DNA of 64,000 bases, taken from Actinomycetota bacterium. Its GTDB lineage: Bacteria; Actinomycetota; Acidimicrobiia; Spongiisociales; UBA4744. The position numbers and the translations under genes are program-made. The notes beneath the pieces were generated by a model. It did no database searches. It was given only the letters and a program-made list of their open reading frames with translations, and was not told the origin of the DNA. The stretch spans positions 1 through 64,000 of the forward strand of contig JAADGS010000031.1 of NCBI GenBank assembly GCA_013152275.1, written 5' to 3'. This document shows positions 7,345 through 17,500 of the stretch, piece after piece (position 1 is the first letter of the stretch; the number at the start of each line of letters is the position of its first letter).

Positions 7345-9687
7345 TCATGATCTCGAGGGGCCATCGATGGCAACGGTGTAGTTGGTGCCTTCCCAACGAT
7401 CTGCGAATCGGAACGTGAAGCTGACGATCCTTCCCTTGCCGAGTCCGGAGGTCGGCAGCTCTGCGGTGTGGATGCCGAGCCCTGGGTCGCTGCTTTCCAG
7501 GTCATGTGACGTGGACCAGTCGTCGATGCTCCACCGGAGCGTGAACGGTTCCGGGATGACGATCCGAAGTGTCGTGTCGACCGGCACGGAACGGCACTTC
7601 TGTTTCCGGCTCCACACCATCGAACAGGCGGGAGTGCCCTCGCGCACATAACGCTCGAACGGGCCTTCCGGTCGATCGAACACGACCCCGTCCCTCAGCG
7701 AGCGTTTCAACCGCAGGTACTCGGCGTGGGCCCAGCACAGGGGCATGGCAGAACCAGTCGGACCGCCGAGGTACAGCTCATGTTGAGGAAGGTCGGGACC
7801 ATTCCACAGCTGCTCCGGGAGAAGGAGGGAGTCGCCGGCCGACGAGAACAGCATGGCGGCGAGCCGGCGTGCCTCGTCGATGTTGCCGGCCGCCAGCTCA
7901 TAGTGAGCCCGCTCACCCGTGAGCAGTGGCCAGGGACGTCCCACGCCGGTACCGTCGAACGGCGACCCGTCATCGTGCTCTCCGTAGCCGTCGCCGTCGT
8001 AGCGCAGCCACGCAGGCCCCTGGGGCAGGTCGACCTTCAGGAGCTCGTCGATCACCTTGATCGTGGAGAGGATCCTCGGATCGTCGGGTGAGCGAAGCCC
8101 GAACCGTACGAGGGCGAGTGCGTCGGGGCTGACCACCTCTGCGGCCGGGGCACTGCTCTGTGCCGGGGGACGGTTCTTGATCGGGATCCACCCATCCTCG
8201 GGTGCTCCGGTATCGGAGGAGGAGATGCGCACGTAGTAGCCCTCCACACCGACACGGGCGGCCAGATCGGTATCGGTGACGAACAGCCAACGCTCGATCT
8301 GGGCATTCCAGGCGTCGGCGACCTCGCAGAGGAGCATGGCGGCTTCGTGCTCGCCGGCCACATCCGCGATGTGCGCAGCCGTCAGCAGTGCCGAGATCTC
8401 CGTGGCGACCGTGAATGGCGAGTAGCCCGGGTCCTCCTCCCACCGGTCTTCGGGTGAGACGGGCCCGTTGGCGACGATGAATGCCGCCGCCTGTCGCACC
8501 ATGGGCCAGTAGGATCGCGCATCCATGTCGGCTCCCGAGCGGAGGGCAAGGCCGACGGCCAGGATGGGCAGGGCCGTCTCGTCCATCTGGATGCCCGTCC
8601 AGTGGGGACTTCCATCCAGCCACATGTTCTGAGGCCAGTGCCCATCGTGCTCTTGCGTCGCACAGAGGTATTCGAGGACCCTGACCGCCGGACCGGTCCT
8701 TCCGGCAGCGAGGAATCCGGTCGCCGTCTCCACGAGATCCCGGGCCCACACGAGGTGGTAGCCGCCGATGTCGTCGTCTCCCTTGGAGAAGCCCCAGGGG
8801 ATCGACAGGGACGCGATGAACCCGCCAGGGAACCCGGCGGATTCGTGCACCTCGAGTACTCGTATCGAGGCGGCTTCGAGCCGATCGTCGGCTTCGGGTT
8901 CGTCGTCACTCCAGCCGGCAATGAATCGGCGTTGCACCGCCTCGAACCCCTGGGCGAGTGCCGATCGAACCTGATACCCGGCTTCGGCCGCGGATGCCCC
9001 GAAGCCCAGTCCGATCGTGAAGGACCCGTCGTGTTCCTGCCAGGCGATCTCGCCCGCCAATGCAACGTTGCCTCCATCGGCCCGGTCGTACTCCCAGGTC
9101 ATCTTTCCGTGCCGGCGGACGTCCTGCCACGCGTCGGACATCCCGACGAAGCCGACCGACCGTGCCAGCCACGGGACATCGGCCGCCATCGCCAGCACCG
9201 TTCCCGAACCTTCTGCGAAGAGCATGGGGACTCCCTTGTAGTCCCCGATCCATGCGACGTTGTCGCTTCCTCGATTCACCAGATGAGGCGCAACGAGGGC
9301 GGTGACATGGAACGTGCCGCTTTCTCCCGGTGTGTATCGGGTTGACTGAAGGAGGCAATCGTGTGTGGGATCGGTGATGATGGTCTTCTCGATCCGATGG
9401 CCTCCGGGGAGATCGTTCGTTATGACGAATCCGGGAGTGAAGTGGTCGAACGGATGCTGCCGGAGTTTTGCGTGCCGTTTCTCTTCGAAGAAGACCCCGT
9501 CCTCGGATGAGATGAGAAGTCCGAAATCACGTGTGCACGCCCGGTCGATGCGGGGGTAATAGATCTCGTTCAGGATGCCGTGGCTGGTGGTGAACCACAC
9601 CCTCCCGTTACGCGCCGTGCCGACCCCGGTCTTGGCGCTGGAGGTCCATCGTGGTGAGATGCCGGGTTTCCCGGGTGCCTGGCTCAT
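7345..9687 (-). CDS. Glycoside hydrolase family 15 (glucoamylase/trehalase-like)
   Basis: The 780-aa product has an N-terminal beta-rich domain beginning with PRWTSSAKTGVGTA and NGRVWFTTSHGILNEIYYPR, then an (alpha/alpha)6 barrel. The catalytic acid region is RWEEDPGYSPFTVATEI and the second acidic region is LLPEQLWNGPDLP. GH15 enzymes release glucose from alpha-1,4/1,6-glucans, and several actinobacterial members are trehalases or glucodextranases; the substrate cannot be fixed here. No signal peptide is evident, so it is probably cytosolic. The start is uncertain: 9687 fits homologous N-termini, while an upstream ATG at 9720 also exists. It heads the cluster with mtfA, DUF1003 and zwf and is divergent from imuB; the imuB SOS box lies in the shared gap. 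Confidence 0.88.
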   Translation of the reverse strand: MSQAPGKPGISPRWTSSAKTGVGTARNGRVWFTTSHGILNEIYYPRIDRACTRDFGLLISSEDGVFFEEKRHAKLRQHPFDHFTPGFVITNDLPGGHRIEKTIITDPTHDCLLQSTRYTPGESGTFHVTALVAPHLVNRGSDNVAWIGDYKGVPMLFAEGSGTVLAMAADVPWLARSVGFVGMSDAWQDVRRHGKMTWEYDRADGGNVALAGEIAWQEHDGSFTIGLGFGASAAEAGYQVRSALAQGFEAVQRRFIAGWSDDEPEADDRLEAASIRVLEVHESAGFPGGFIASLSIPWGFSKGDDDIGGYHLVWARDLVETATGFLAAGRTGPAVRVLEYLCATQEHDGHWPQNMWLDGSPHWTGIQMDETALPILAVGLALRSGADMDARSYWPMVRQAAAFIVANGPVSPEDRWEEDPGYSPFTVATEISALLTAAHIADVAGEHEAAMLLCEVADAWNAQIERWLFVTDTDLAARVGVEGYYVRISSSDTGAPEDGWIPIKNRPPAQSSAPAAEVVSPDALALVRFGLRSPDDPRILSTIKVIDELLKVDLPQGPAWLRYDGDGYGEHDDGSPFDGTGVGRPWPLLTGERAHYELAAGNIDEARRLAAMLFSSAGDSLLLPEQLWNGPDLPQHELYLGGPTGSAMPLCWAHAEYLRLKRSLRDGVVFDRPEGPFERYVREGTPACSMVWSRKQKCRSVPVDTTLRIVIPEPFTLRWSIDDWSTSHDLESSDPGLGIHTAELPTSGLGKGRIVSFTFRFADRWEGTNYTVAIDGPSRS

Positions 9688-9734
9688 TGCAATGGAGAGG
9701 GTAGCGAGAGGCCGTGCCATAAAGTCCGTCAGGC

Positions 9735-9755
9735 CGAACGTATGTTCGATAGACT
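9735..9755 (+). promoter_or_regulatory. SOS box and adjoining -10 of imuB
   Basis: CGAACGTATGTTCGA (9735-9749) contains GAAC-GTAT-GTTC at 9736-9747, directly followed by TAGACT (9750-9755) as a possible -10. The imuB start is about 98 nt downstream, leaving an unusually long leader. Because the divergent GH15 start lies within 50 nt, LexA could affect both directions. Confidence 0.85.
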
Positions 9756-9846
9756 GGAAATCTGCCGGGTACTGCCGGCGCGTGAACAAGTGGTCGAGAT
9801 GCGCGCCGTGCAGTGCTCGATGTACCAAGGCTTCAAGTGGAGGGCG

Positions 9847-11298
9847 ATGGGGCGGACGCTGTGTGTGTGGTTTCCCGACTGGTCACTTCGACGGCCGGAT
9901 GTGCCGTCGGAGAGGTCATGTGTGGTCATCGACGATGGCAGCCGGGTCGTCGCCGCCAACGATGTGGCGATGCAAAAGGGGGTCGAGGTCGGGATGCGCC
10001 GATCGGAAGCCGAGGTGCTCTGTCCCGGTGGAGTGACGCTGGAGCAAGATCCCGGTGCCGAGGCCGCGATCTTCGAACCGGTCGTTGCGGCCATCGAAGC
10101 GCTCGTGCCTCGGGTCGAAATCGCCGAACCTGGGCTGGCGTTCGTGTCCATCGACGGTGCGGTGCGGTACTACGGCGGGGAGGAGGCGGTGCTGGCCGAG
10201 ATCGTTGCAGCTGTCGAACCGGTCGCCCCAGGCGGACGGTTCGGCCTTGCCGGCGGGCCATTCGCAGCACGATGGGCCGCAGCGACTACACCCGGAAGGA
10301 TCGTGACCGACGACACGGCGTTTCTCGCAGGCCTCGATGTGGGGACGCTCAAGATGGACGATCTCGTTGCAACGTTCCGCCGGCTGGGCGTCGGAACGCT
10401 CGGTGATCTGGCTCGTCTGCCGAGGGCGGCCGTTCTCTCGAGGTTCGGGAATATCGGGACGGCGGCACACCGGCTCGCCGCCGGCGAGGACCGGGCACCC
10501 GTCCCGCGGGAGATTCCACAGGATCTCGCTGTCGAAATGCGGTTCGAAGAACCACTTCTGCTGGTCGAACAGGTCGGGTTTGCCGCCCGCACGCTTGCAC
10601 ATCGACTCATGGGTGTGCTCGCTGCTCGCGGGGTTGCCCCGCATCGGATAGAGATCTCGGTCGCCGCCGCAGACGGTACCGAACGGCACCGGGTGTGGCG
10701 GAGCAGGGATCCGTTCGATGCGTCGGCGCTGACCGAACGGACATGGTGGCAATTACGTGCATGGATCGAAGCTGCGGGTATTCCCGGAGGAGTCGTTCGG
10801 ATGCGCATCACGCCGACAGACCTGTCTGGGGAAGGGCGGGCATTGACCCTCTTCGAGAACATCGCCGCCCGGATCGAAGCAGAACGCGCCATCGCTCGCG
10901 TCCAGGCGCTCGTCGGGCCCGATGCGGTCCTTCAGGCGACACCTCGGGGAGGGAGATCTCTTTCTCAACGGGTTCTCTGGCGACGATGGGGGGAGAATCG
11001 GTCTCGTGCACCTCGAGACGAGGCACCTTGGAGAGGAGCGACTCCCGCACCGTCCCCCGCGTTGGTCGTTCCCGATCCGCGGCCGGTCGAGATCGAATGG
11101 GATGCCGGAATGCCTGTGCGTGTGCGGCTGCGGAGCCGGTGGGAGAACGTGCTGTCGTGGGCCGGACCATGGCGCGTGACGGGACGATGGTGGGCCGGCG
11201 AGGCCGCTGTGAATCGCTACCAGGTGGTCACGTCCGCAGGCGCTCTGCTCTGTGATGTCCGCGAAGGGAAGAGTTACGTGGCCGGGCTATACGACTGA
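9847..11298 (+). CDS. imuB: ImuB, catalytically inactive Y-family polymerase homologue
   Basis: A 483-aa protein of the DinP/UmuC superfamily beginning MGRTLCVWFPDW, typical of ImuB. In the palm motif the conserved SxDE reads SIDG (residues 101-104), so the catalytic Glu is missing, as expected for the non-catalytic adaptor. A beta-clamp binding motif QRVLW lies at residues 374-378. In the mycobacterial mutasome ImuB bridges the clamp, DnaE2 and ImuA' during error-prone translesion synthesis. The ATG at 9847 has GGAGGG seven bases upstream; the frame is open from an ATG inside the SOS box, which cannot be the real start. It is transcribed alone between minus-strand genes and ends 57 nt before a convergent plsC gene. 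Confidence 0.9.
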   Translation: MGRTLCVWFPDWSLRRPDVPSERSCVVIDDGSRVVAANDVAMQKGVEVGMRRSEAEVLCPGGVTLEQDPGAEAAIFEPVVAAIEALVPRVEIAEPGLAFVSIDGAVRYYGGEEAVLAEIVAAVEPVAPGGRFGLAGGPFAARWAAATTPGRIVTDDTAFLAGLDVGTLKMDDLVATFRRLGVGTLGDLARLPRAAVLSRFGNIGTAAHRLAAGEDRAPVPREIPQDLAVEMRFEEPLLLVEQVGFAARTLAHRLMGVLAARGVAPHRIEISVAAADGTERHRVWRSRDPFDASALTERTWWQLRAWIEAAGIPGGVVRMRITPTDLSGEGRALTLFENIAARIEAERAIARVQALVGPDAVLQATPRGGRSLSQRVLWRRWGENRSRAPRDEAPWRGATPAPSPALVVPDPRPVEIEWDAGMPVRVRLRSRWENVLSWAGPWRVTGRWWAGEAAVNRYQVVTSAGALLCDVREGKSYVAGLYD

Positions 11299-11317
11299 GG
11301 TTGCCCGGTTCGTGAGC

Positions 11318-11348
11318 CGTATCTCGTATTGCGCACTTCGTATCTCGT
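11318..11348. repeat. Short direct repeat between convergent genes
   Basis: CGTATCTCGT occurs twice, at 11318-11327 and 11339-11348, in the 57-nt gap between imuB and the convergent plsC gene. It is AT-richer than its surroundings. No hairpin with a T-tract is evident, and no role can be assigned. Confidence 0.4.
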
Positions 11349-11355
11349 GGCGCGA

Positions 11356-12075
11356 TCAGCTTTCGGCCATGCGCTGCAGCGATGCTGCGATCCAGGCTCG
11401 TACCCGATCCCTGAGATCGTTCACGTCGGCGAGGGTGAGGCCGGTCGTCTCGATCGGTTCGCCGATCTCCAGTTTGACCGGGCCCGGATGCATCATCTTT
11501 GCTCCTGGCGGCCAGATGGCATTGGTTCCCTCGATGGCAACCGGCACGATCGGCAGCCCCGTTTGGATAGCGATGACGAAGGGTCCCTTCTTGAACGGTC
11601 CCAGCTCGCCGGTCTTGCTGCGAGTGCCCTCTCCATAGATGATGATCGACCTGCCGCGCGCCACCGCTTTGTCCACTTGCTTGTTGATGTAGGCCATCGA
11701 CGGCTGGTCCCGGTCGACTTTGATCATCCCGAACGCCTTGATCGCGATGCCGAACACGGGCACCGAGTACAGCTCCTTCTTGGAAAGGAAACGGAGGGGT
11801 ACAGGGAGGGTGAGGAAGTGAATCACCGGATCGAGGTTCGACTGGTGATTGCCGACGACGATGTATGAGCCCGACGGGTCAACCCGATCCACACCTTCAA
11901 CCTCAGGCCGAACGTTAAGCCCGACGAGCCAAAGGTGCGACCAAAAGGTGGCGAAACGTTCCATCCATGGGCTTGCCGGGTTGATCCAGCCGATGATGAT
12001 GAATGCCGGAGTGACGATCAAGGTTCCGAGAACGATCAGAAGGTACGTGATGCCGGTTCGGATGACGTCGATCAT
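11356..12075 (-). CDS. PlsC-type 1-acylglycerol-3-phosphate acyltransferase
   Basis: This 239-aa protein has an N-terminal membrane helix (about residues 8-30) and the PlsC catalytic motifs: NHQSNLDP (NHx4D) and the glycerophosphate-binding GEGTRSKTG. The family transfers an acyl chain to lysophosphatidate at the cytoplasmic face of the membrane, giving phosphatidate. Its ATG overlaps the stop of the upstream paralogue by 4 bp, so the pair is translationally coupled. The two copies are clearly homologous and could differ in acyl-chain or position preference, which the sequence alone does not show. Confidence 0.87.
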   Translation of the reverse strand: MIDVIRTGITYLLIVLGTLIVTPAFIIIGWINPASPWMERFATFWSHLWLVGLNVRPEVEGVDRVDPSGSYIVVGNHQSNLDPVIHFLTLPVPLRFLSKKELYSVPVFGIAIKAFGMIKVDRDQPSMAYINKQVDKAVARGRSIIIYGEGTRSKTGELGPFKKGPFVIAIQTGLPIVPVAIEGTNAIWPPGAKMMHPGPVKLEIGEPIETTGLTLADVNDLRDRVRAWIAASLQRMAES

Positions 12076-12806
12076 GGGAGCGCCCGGGAGAGATCGTCGA
12101 GGGTGTCCTGGATGACGGCTTTCGTCTCGTCTCTCAGGCGGCTGACATCATCGTCGGTGAGCCCGGCAGTGGAGATGGGAGCTCCGATGGACACGATGAT
12201 CGGTCCCCCATCTATCCTCTTTCGATTCGGAACCCAGGTCTTGTCTGCCCCGTAGATGGTCGTCGGGAGGATGGGAAGGCCGGTATGGATGGCGATGGCG
12301 AAGGCGCCCCGTTTGAACGGCAGCAGGTTGCCGTCTCTGGTCCGGGTTCCCTCCGGATAGACGATGATCGACTTGCCGAGCTCTGCGACTCGCAGTGCGC
12401 CTTCCTCCACCTCCCGGTAGGAACTGCGCGCCCTCCGGTCCACCGGCACCATCGACATCGCCTTCAAGGCCCATCCCAGCAGTGGAGCGGAGAAGAGCTC
12501 CTTCTTCGCGAGGAAACGGATGGGTACGGGGATGGCGATGAAGTGCGCCATGATGTCGAACGTGGATTGGTGGTTGGACACGACGACGTATGACCTGTCC
12601 GGATCGACATTCTCGGTCCCCCGAATGTCGAGGTGCACCCCGGATGGCCACAGGCATGCCTTGGCCCAGGCGAGTGCGATCTTGTCGATCCAGGGGGACT
12701 CGGGGCGGATCAACCCGACGATCGTCACGACGATCGAAGCCACTGCCGTGACGAGCAGTCCGTTTGCCACCGTCAGCACCGTGCGGATCGGAGATGACAG
12801 CCTCAT
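12072..12806 (-). CDS. PlsC-type acyltransferase, upstream paralogue
   Basis: The 244-aa product carries NHQSTFD and PEGTRTRDG motifs of the PlsC family, plus a membrane helix near residues 8-30 and a short hydrophobic start. It is a tandem paralogue of the following gene with the same spacing of motifs. The start at 12806 (MRLSSPIRT) was chosen because the open upstream frame codes poorly and lacks homology; the ribosome-binding site is weak. Phosphatidate synthesis is the family role; specificity is unknown. A 190-nt gap without clear signals precedes it. Confidence 0.85.
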   Translation of the reverse strand: MRLSSPIRTVLTVANGLLVTAVASIVVTIVGLIRPESPWIDKIALAWAKACLWPSGVHLDIRGTENVDPDRSYVVVSNHQSTFDIMAHFIAIPVPIRFLAKKELFSAPLLGWALKAMSMVPVDRRARSSYREVEEGALRVAELGKSIIVYPEGTRTRDGNLLPFKRGAFAIAIHTGLPILPTTIYGADKTWVPNRKRIDGGPIIVSIGAPISTAGLTDDDVSRLRDETKAVIQDTLDDLSRALP

Positions 12807-12997
12807 GGGTCGGCAGCGTAGTCGAAGAGCGCAGGCGGGAGACAGGATGTTGCCCAGGGTCATCCTCCTGGCGTTCCTCGGCCTCGCGCGTGTGCCCGAT
12901 CGTGTGCCTCGAGGTGGACGCGGGAAGCCGGCGCCTGGGCCGGTCGTCGGCAATCGACGTGGTGCCCCCTTGCCGGGAACGCTCTGATGAGCGGCTC

Positions 12998-13732
12998 TCA
13001 CCGTCGGAGGTAGTCGAGAGCCTCGGTGATCGTGGGGAGGGCCGCTTCGGCGAACAGGGCATGGCCTCTCTCGCTTGCATGAAACAGATCGGGGGACCAC
13101 AGGGTGAGGTCCGTGCGGAACGCTTCGGCGAAGTCCCACAACGGTACCTTGAAGACGTTGGGCCGACTCTCTGCAACGCGGGCATGCACCCGGTCGGCGG
13201 CACGCCCTCTGACACGGGCCGGCCACCTGAGGAGGAGCGGAAGGCGGGGAATACTCCCCATGTCTCCAACGCCGGAGAGTACGATCGCTCCGGCCGAAGA
13301 GGCGAGGGTATCCACGATGCAGGCCAGTCGGCGATGGAACGTCGCGACGGGAACACCGAAGAGCATGTCATTGCCCCCGACCGACACGATCGCGAGGTCG
13401 TAACGGCGTTCGATCGCCTTCGGGACTTGATCGGCCAGCACGTCTCGCGTCTTCGAACCGCCGATCGCGAAGCTGTCCAGCGTCACATGGAAGCGTTGTC
13501 CGAGGTCGCGTCCGATTCGCTGGATCCAGATGTCTCGTGGGTGTTCGAGGCCCGGTCCGGTGCAACTCGAGTCGCCGAGGACGACGATGGACAACTCGGC
13601 GAGGCCGGCATCGCCAAAAACCCCTGATGCGTCGCTTCCTTGGAAGCTCGGCAAGTTGTGCCACTTGGTGTACACCGCTCCCATCGACCACGCCAGCGTG
13701 ATCAAGCCGGCGGTCCGCAGCGTCCTCCTCAT
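12998..13732 (-). CDS. SGNH/GDSL-type hydrolase
   Basis: A 244-aa protein with one N-terminal hydrophobic segment (about residues 5-20), then the SGNH blocks: GDSSCTG with the nucleophile Ser, SVGGNDMLFG (block III, oxyanion Asn) and SPDLFHASERG holding the Asp-x-x-His pair. The family covers lipases, esterases, lysophospholipases and acyl-carbohydrate esterases; the substrate here is unknown. The hydrophobic segment suggests a membrane-anchored or exported enzyme. The start at 13732 begins MRRTLRTAG and has only a weak ribosome-binding site. It follows the PEBP-like gene by 32 nt on the same strand and may be cotranscribed. Confidence 0.85.
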   Translation of the reverse strand: MRRTLRTAGLITLAWSMGAVYTKWHNLPSFQGSDASGVFGDAGLAELSIVVLGDSSCTGPGLEHPRDIWIQRIGRDLGQRFHVTLDSFAIGGSKTRDVLADQVPKAIERRYDLAIVSVGGNDMLFGVPVATFHRRLACIVDTLASSAGAIVLSGVGDMGSIPRLPLLLRWPARVRGRAADRVHARVAESRPNVFKVPLWDFAEAFRTDLTLWSPDLFHASERGHALFAEAALPTITEALDYLRR

Positions 13733-13764
13733 CGGTGGGAAGCTACCAGATGGAGGAGGGACGG

Positions 13765-14328
13765 TTATCGGCGATAGGTGCCGATCAGTTCGGTCTGATC
13801 GATGACATGGCCATCGAATGCCGCCTCGACATCGGCCTTGCTCGCGGACGGCGTCAGAGCCAGCGTCGTGTCGAGAGCGAAGAGCTTGAAGAAGTAGCGG
13901 TGCGTTCCGATCGGTGGACAGGGTCCCCCGTAGTCGTTTCGGCCCCATGAGTTCTTGCCCTGAACCGCGCCGGCCGGGACGGAGCCCTCGCCGATCTCGG
14001 TCGTCGTCGGGTCGATGTTCCAGACGACCCAGTGGTCCCAGACCATCTTGGGTGCCTTCGGGTCTGGGGCATCGGGATCGTCGACGAACAGGACGAGGCT
14101 CATGGTGCCCGAGGGGACGTCGCTGATCCGCAGCGGTGGGTTCACGTCGAATCCGTCGCACGTGTAGCGGGACGGTATGAGTGTGTTGTGGGCGAATGCA
14201 GGGCTGGAGAGGCGCATGGTTCCTCCTTGCTTTGTCGCGGTGGTGGGGTCTGTGGAAATCGGACCTGTGTCCGGGGCGCATGCGGCGGCGAGCAGCGTGA
14301 TCCCAAGGATGATGCTCGCTATTCGCAT
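13765..14328 (-). CDS. YbhB/YbcL family (PEBP-like) lipoprotein
   Basis: The 187-aa product starts with a lipoprotein signal (hydrophobic stretch ending LLAAAC, Cys17). The mature part shows the bacterial phosphatidylethanolamine-binding protein fold markers: SSPAF, TCDGFDVNPPL, LVLFVDDPDAPD, WDHWVVWNI and GPCPPIGTHRYFFKLFALD. The family is called Raf-kinase-inhibitor-like, but its bacterial function is not well defined; ligand binding is presumed. The ATG at 14328 has GGGAGG upstream. It is divergent from dnaE2, whose SOS box lies in the shared 209-nt gap. Confidence 0.9.
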   Translation of the reverse strand: MRIASIILGITLLAAACAPDTGPISTDPTTATKQGGTMRLSSPAFAHNTLIPSRYTCDGFDVNPPLRISDVPSGTMSLVLFVDDPDAPDPKAPKMVWDHWVVWNIDPTTTEIGEGSVPAGAVQGKNSWGRNDYGGPCPPIGTHRYFFKLFALDTTLALTPSASKADVEAAFDGHVIDQTELIGTYRR

Positions 14329-14492
14329 GCGCCTCCCTTCATGATCAACCTACCGATCTTGCGGGTCAATGTGGGCGTTGTCGAGTCTATTGCCTTCCCC
14401 GGTGAGGGCTTTGCCGGGTGTTGGAGGGGATGTCCTTTCCGAGGATGGAGAGAGGTCTTGGTGTGCGCCTCGTCACCTCTCGCCCCGCGGAC

Positions 14493-14513
14493 CGAACATA
14501 CGTTCGATAGTAT
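14493..14513 (+). promoter_or_regulatory. SOS box and adjoining -10 of dnaE2
   Basis: CGAACATACGTTCGA (14493-14507) contains GAAC-ATAC-GTTC at 14494-14505, matching the actinobacterial LexA consensus. TAGTAT (14508-14513) follows directly as a plausible -10. The dnaE2 ATG lies 30 nt downstream. Confidence 0.88.
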
Positions 14514-14537
14514 GAGGTGGTCCGACAGAAACGAACC

Positions 14538-17500
14538 ATGACCTACGCAGAGCTGCACTGCCACACCAACTTCTCGTTCCTCGACGGTGCCTCCCCTCCC
14601 GAGGAACTCGTGGAGCGGGCTGCGACGCTCGGGTACCGGGCGCTGGCGGTCACCGATCACAACGGGTTCTACGGGGCGGTGCGGTTCTCGCGGGCTGCTC
14701 GCAGCGCCGGCCTGTCCACGGTGTACGGAGTGGAGGTCGGACTTGTCCGTGGCGAGCCCGACCCGGGAGCTTCGCACGCACGGACGCAGGACGGGGACAT
14801 CGCGAGCGGCATCCCCGGCCTACAGGACGGCCCGATGGTTGATGGTCGAAACTTCAGGTCTCGCAGGCGGGGTCGGACCAGGCGGAGACACGGCACCAAG
14901 CCCATGGATACCCCGCAGACCGACCATCTCGTACTCCTTGCGCCATCGGCGGACGGGTACGCGGCGTTGAGCCGATTCGTGACCCGAGCCCAGTTCCGCG
15001 GCGAGAAGGACCGTGCCGTCTACACCTGGCGGGATCTCGAAGAAGCGGCACAAGCAGGAGGTCTGTATGCGCTGACAGGCTGTCATCACGGCGCGGTGCC
15101 CAGGGCGGCCCAGGCCGGAGATCTGGTGGGAGCGTTGCGCGAGGCGGCTCGTCTGCGGGAGATCTTCGGACGTAGATTGCACATCGAGCTGTGGCATCAC
15201 GCGATGCCGGAGGACGATCCCCGCAACGATCTGCTGTGGGACGTCGCCCGACGGCTGCGACTGCCGGTGGTCGCCACCAACAACGTCCACTATGCAGACC
15301 GCAGCGACGCAGATCTCGCCGATGTGCTGGCCGCCATCGGGGGACGGCGAAGCCTCGACGATGCGGACGGGTACCGCTCCGCCGTCGACGAGCGGTACCT
15401 GAAGGACCCTTCCGAGATGGTCGGGCGTTTCGCCAGGTATCGAGGAGCGGTGGAACGCGCCGGCGAGCTCGGAGACGTCCTCTCCTTCGACCTGCGACTC
15501 GTTGCCCCGAAGCTTCCCGATTTTCCGATGCCGGGCCATTTCCGCTCCGAGATGGAGTACCTGCGGTATCTCACCTTCGAAGGGGCCCACAGCGTATATC
15601 CGGGCTCCGATGACGGTATCGAACCGCGGGCACGAGAACGACTCGAACATGAACTCGACGTGATCGGACGCCTCGGGTTCCCCGGCTACTTCCTCGTCGT
15701 ATGGGACATCGTCGACTTCGCTCGTTCCCAGGACATCTACTGCCAGATTCGCGGATCGGGCGCCGACTCTGCGGTGTGTCGTTGTATCGGCCTCACCAGG
15801 GTCGACCCGATTCGACTGCACCTGCCGTTCGAACGGTTCCTCTCCGACGAGCGAGGACGGCCTCCGGACATCGACCTCGATCTCGAGGCCGAGCGCCGGG
15901 AGGAGGTCATCCAGTATTGCTACCGTCGATATGGGCGTGAGCGTGCGGCGATGGTCGCCAACGTCATCACCTACCGTGCCCGCTCGGTGCTGCGTGATGT
16001 CGGCAAAGCCTTCGGACTGACCCAGGCTCAGGTGGATGGCCTGTCCAAATACGTCGATACCCGCAATCCGGCGAAACTGCGGCTGGAGGCGCCGTTGCCG
16101 GCGGGAATGACCGCCGAGTTCATCTACGACGTGTGCCGGCGACTCGACGGATTCCCCCGACATCTCGGCATCCATTCGGGTGGAATGGTGATCGCCGACC
16201 GTCCCCTGTGGCAGGTCGTCCCCATGGAGTGGGGCCGGATGCAGGACCGGTCCGTATTGCAGTGGGACAAGGACGACTGCGCAGCGATCGGGATCGTCAA
16301 GTTCGATCTCCTCGCTCTCGGCATGCTCAATGCCCTCCACCTCACCGTCGACACGATCGCGGATACGCACGGCGTCACCATCGACCTGGCCACGATCCCG
16401 CAGGAACCGGCCATCTACGAGATGCTTACGACCGCGGACACGGTCGGGGTCTTCCAGGTGGAGTCCCGGGCGCAGATGGCGACCCTTCCGAAGATGAAAC
16501 CGAAGACGTTCTACGACCTCGCAGTGGAGGTCGCGCTGATCCGGCCCGGACCGATCCAGGGCCAGTCCGTGCATCCGTACCTGCAGCGCCGCAACGGTGA
16601 AGAGCCGGTCCGGTACCCACATCCGCTGACCGAGTCGGTTCTCGCCAAGACCCTCGGGGTCCCGATCTTCCAGGAGCAGTTGATGGAACTCGCCCGGGTC
16701 TGTGCCGGTTTCGACGGCAGCCAGTCCGACCGGTTGCGATCGGCGATGACCCACAAACGCTCCGATGAGGCGATGGAGAGGCTGCGCACCGAGGTTTTCG
16801 CCGGAATGGCGCGAAACGGGATCACCGGGCGTGCGGCGGACGAGATCTGGGAGAAACTCCAGGGGTTCGCCAGCTTCGGGTTCCCCGAGAGTCATTCGGT
16901 GAGTTTCGCCTACATCGTGTACATGTCCGCCTGGCTGAAGTATCACTGGCCGACCGAGTTCCTCGCCGGTTTGTTGAACGCCTACCCGATGGGGTTCTAC
17001 AGCCCCAATACGCTGGTGCAGGATGCCCAGCGCCACGGTGTCGTGGTCTTGGAACCGGATGTGAACCGTTCCTTTCACGACTGCACCGTCGAGCCGTATG
17101 ACACCGATCCGGACGAGGTGGTGACGTACTACGACAAGTCGTGGCGACGGGGAAGGGGAGCGACCGACGATCCCGTCCGTGCGGCGGTGGCGCTGCGCAT
17201 GGGGCTGCGGTACGTACGGAACCTGGGAGAGAAGGAGATCGGACGGATCGAAGCTGCACGACTGATCGGTGGCGAGTTCCGGGACACACGGGATTTGGCG
17301 CAGCGCACCGGTCTGCCGATCGACGCGTTGGAGGGATTGGCGGCCGCGGGTGCGCTCGGATCGCTCGGCGTGTCCCGGCGGGAAGGGTTGTGGGCGGCCG
17401 GGGCGCTCGCGGAGATCGATCCGGGGCGGCTGGCACTCGCCCCCGGCGTCGACGCGCCCGCGTTGGTGGGGATGAACGACGCCGAGCGACACCGGGCAGA

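Noticed and set aside
9742-9846. ATG at 9742 as the imuB start
   Set aside because: It lies within the SOS palindrome; the ATG at 9847 has a good ribosome-binding site and begins the conserved region.
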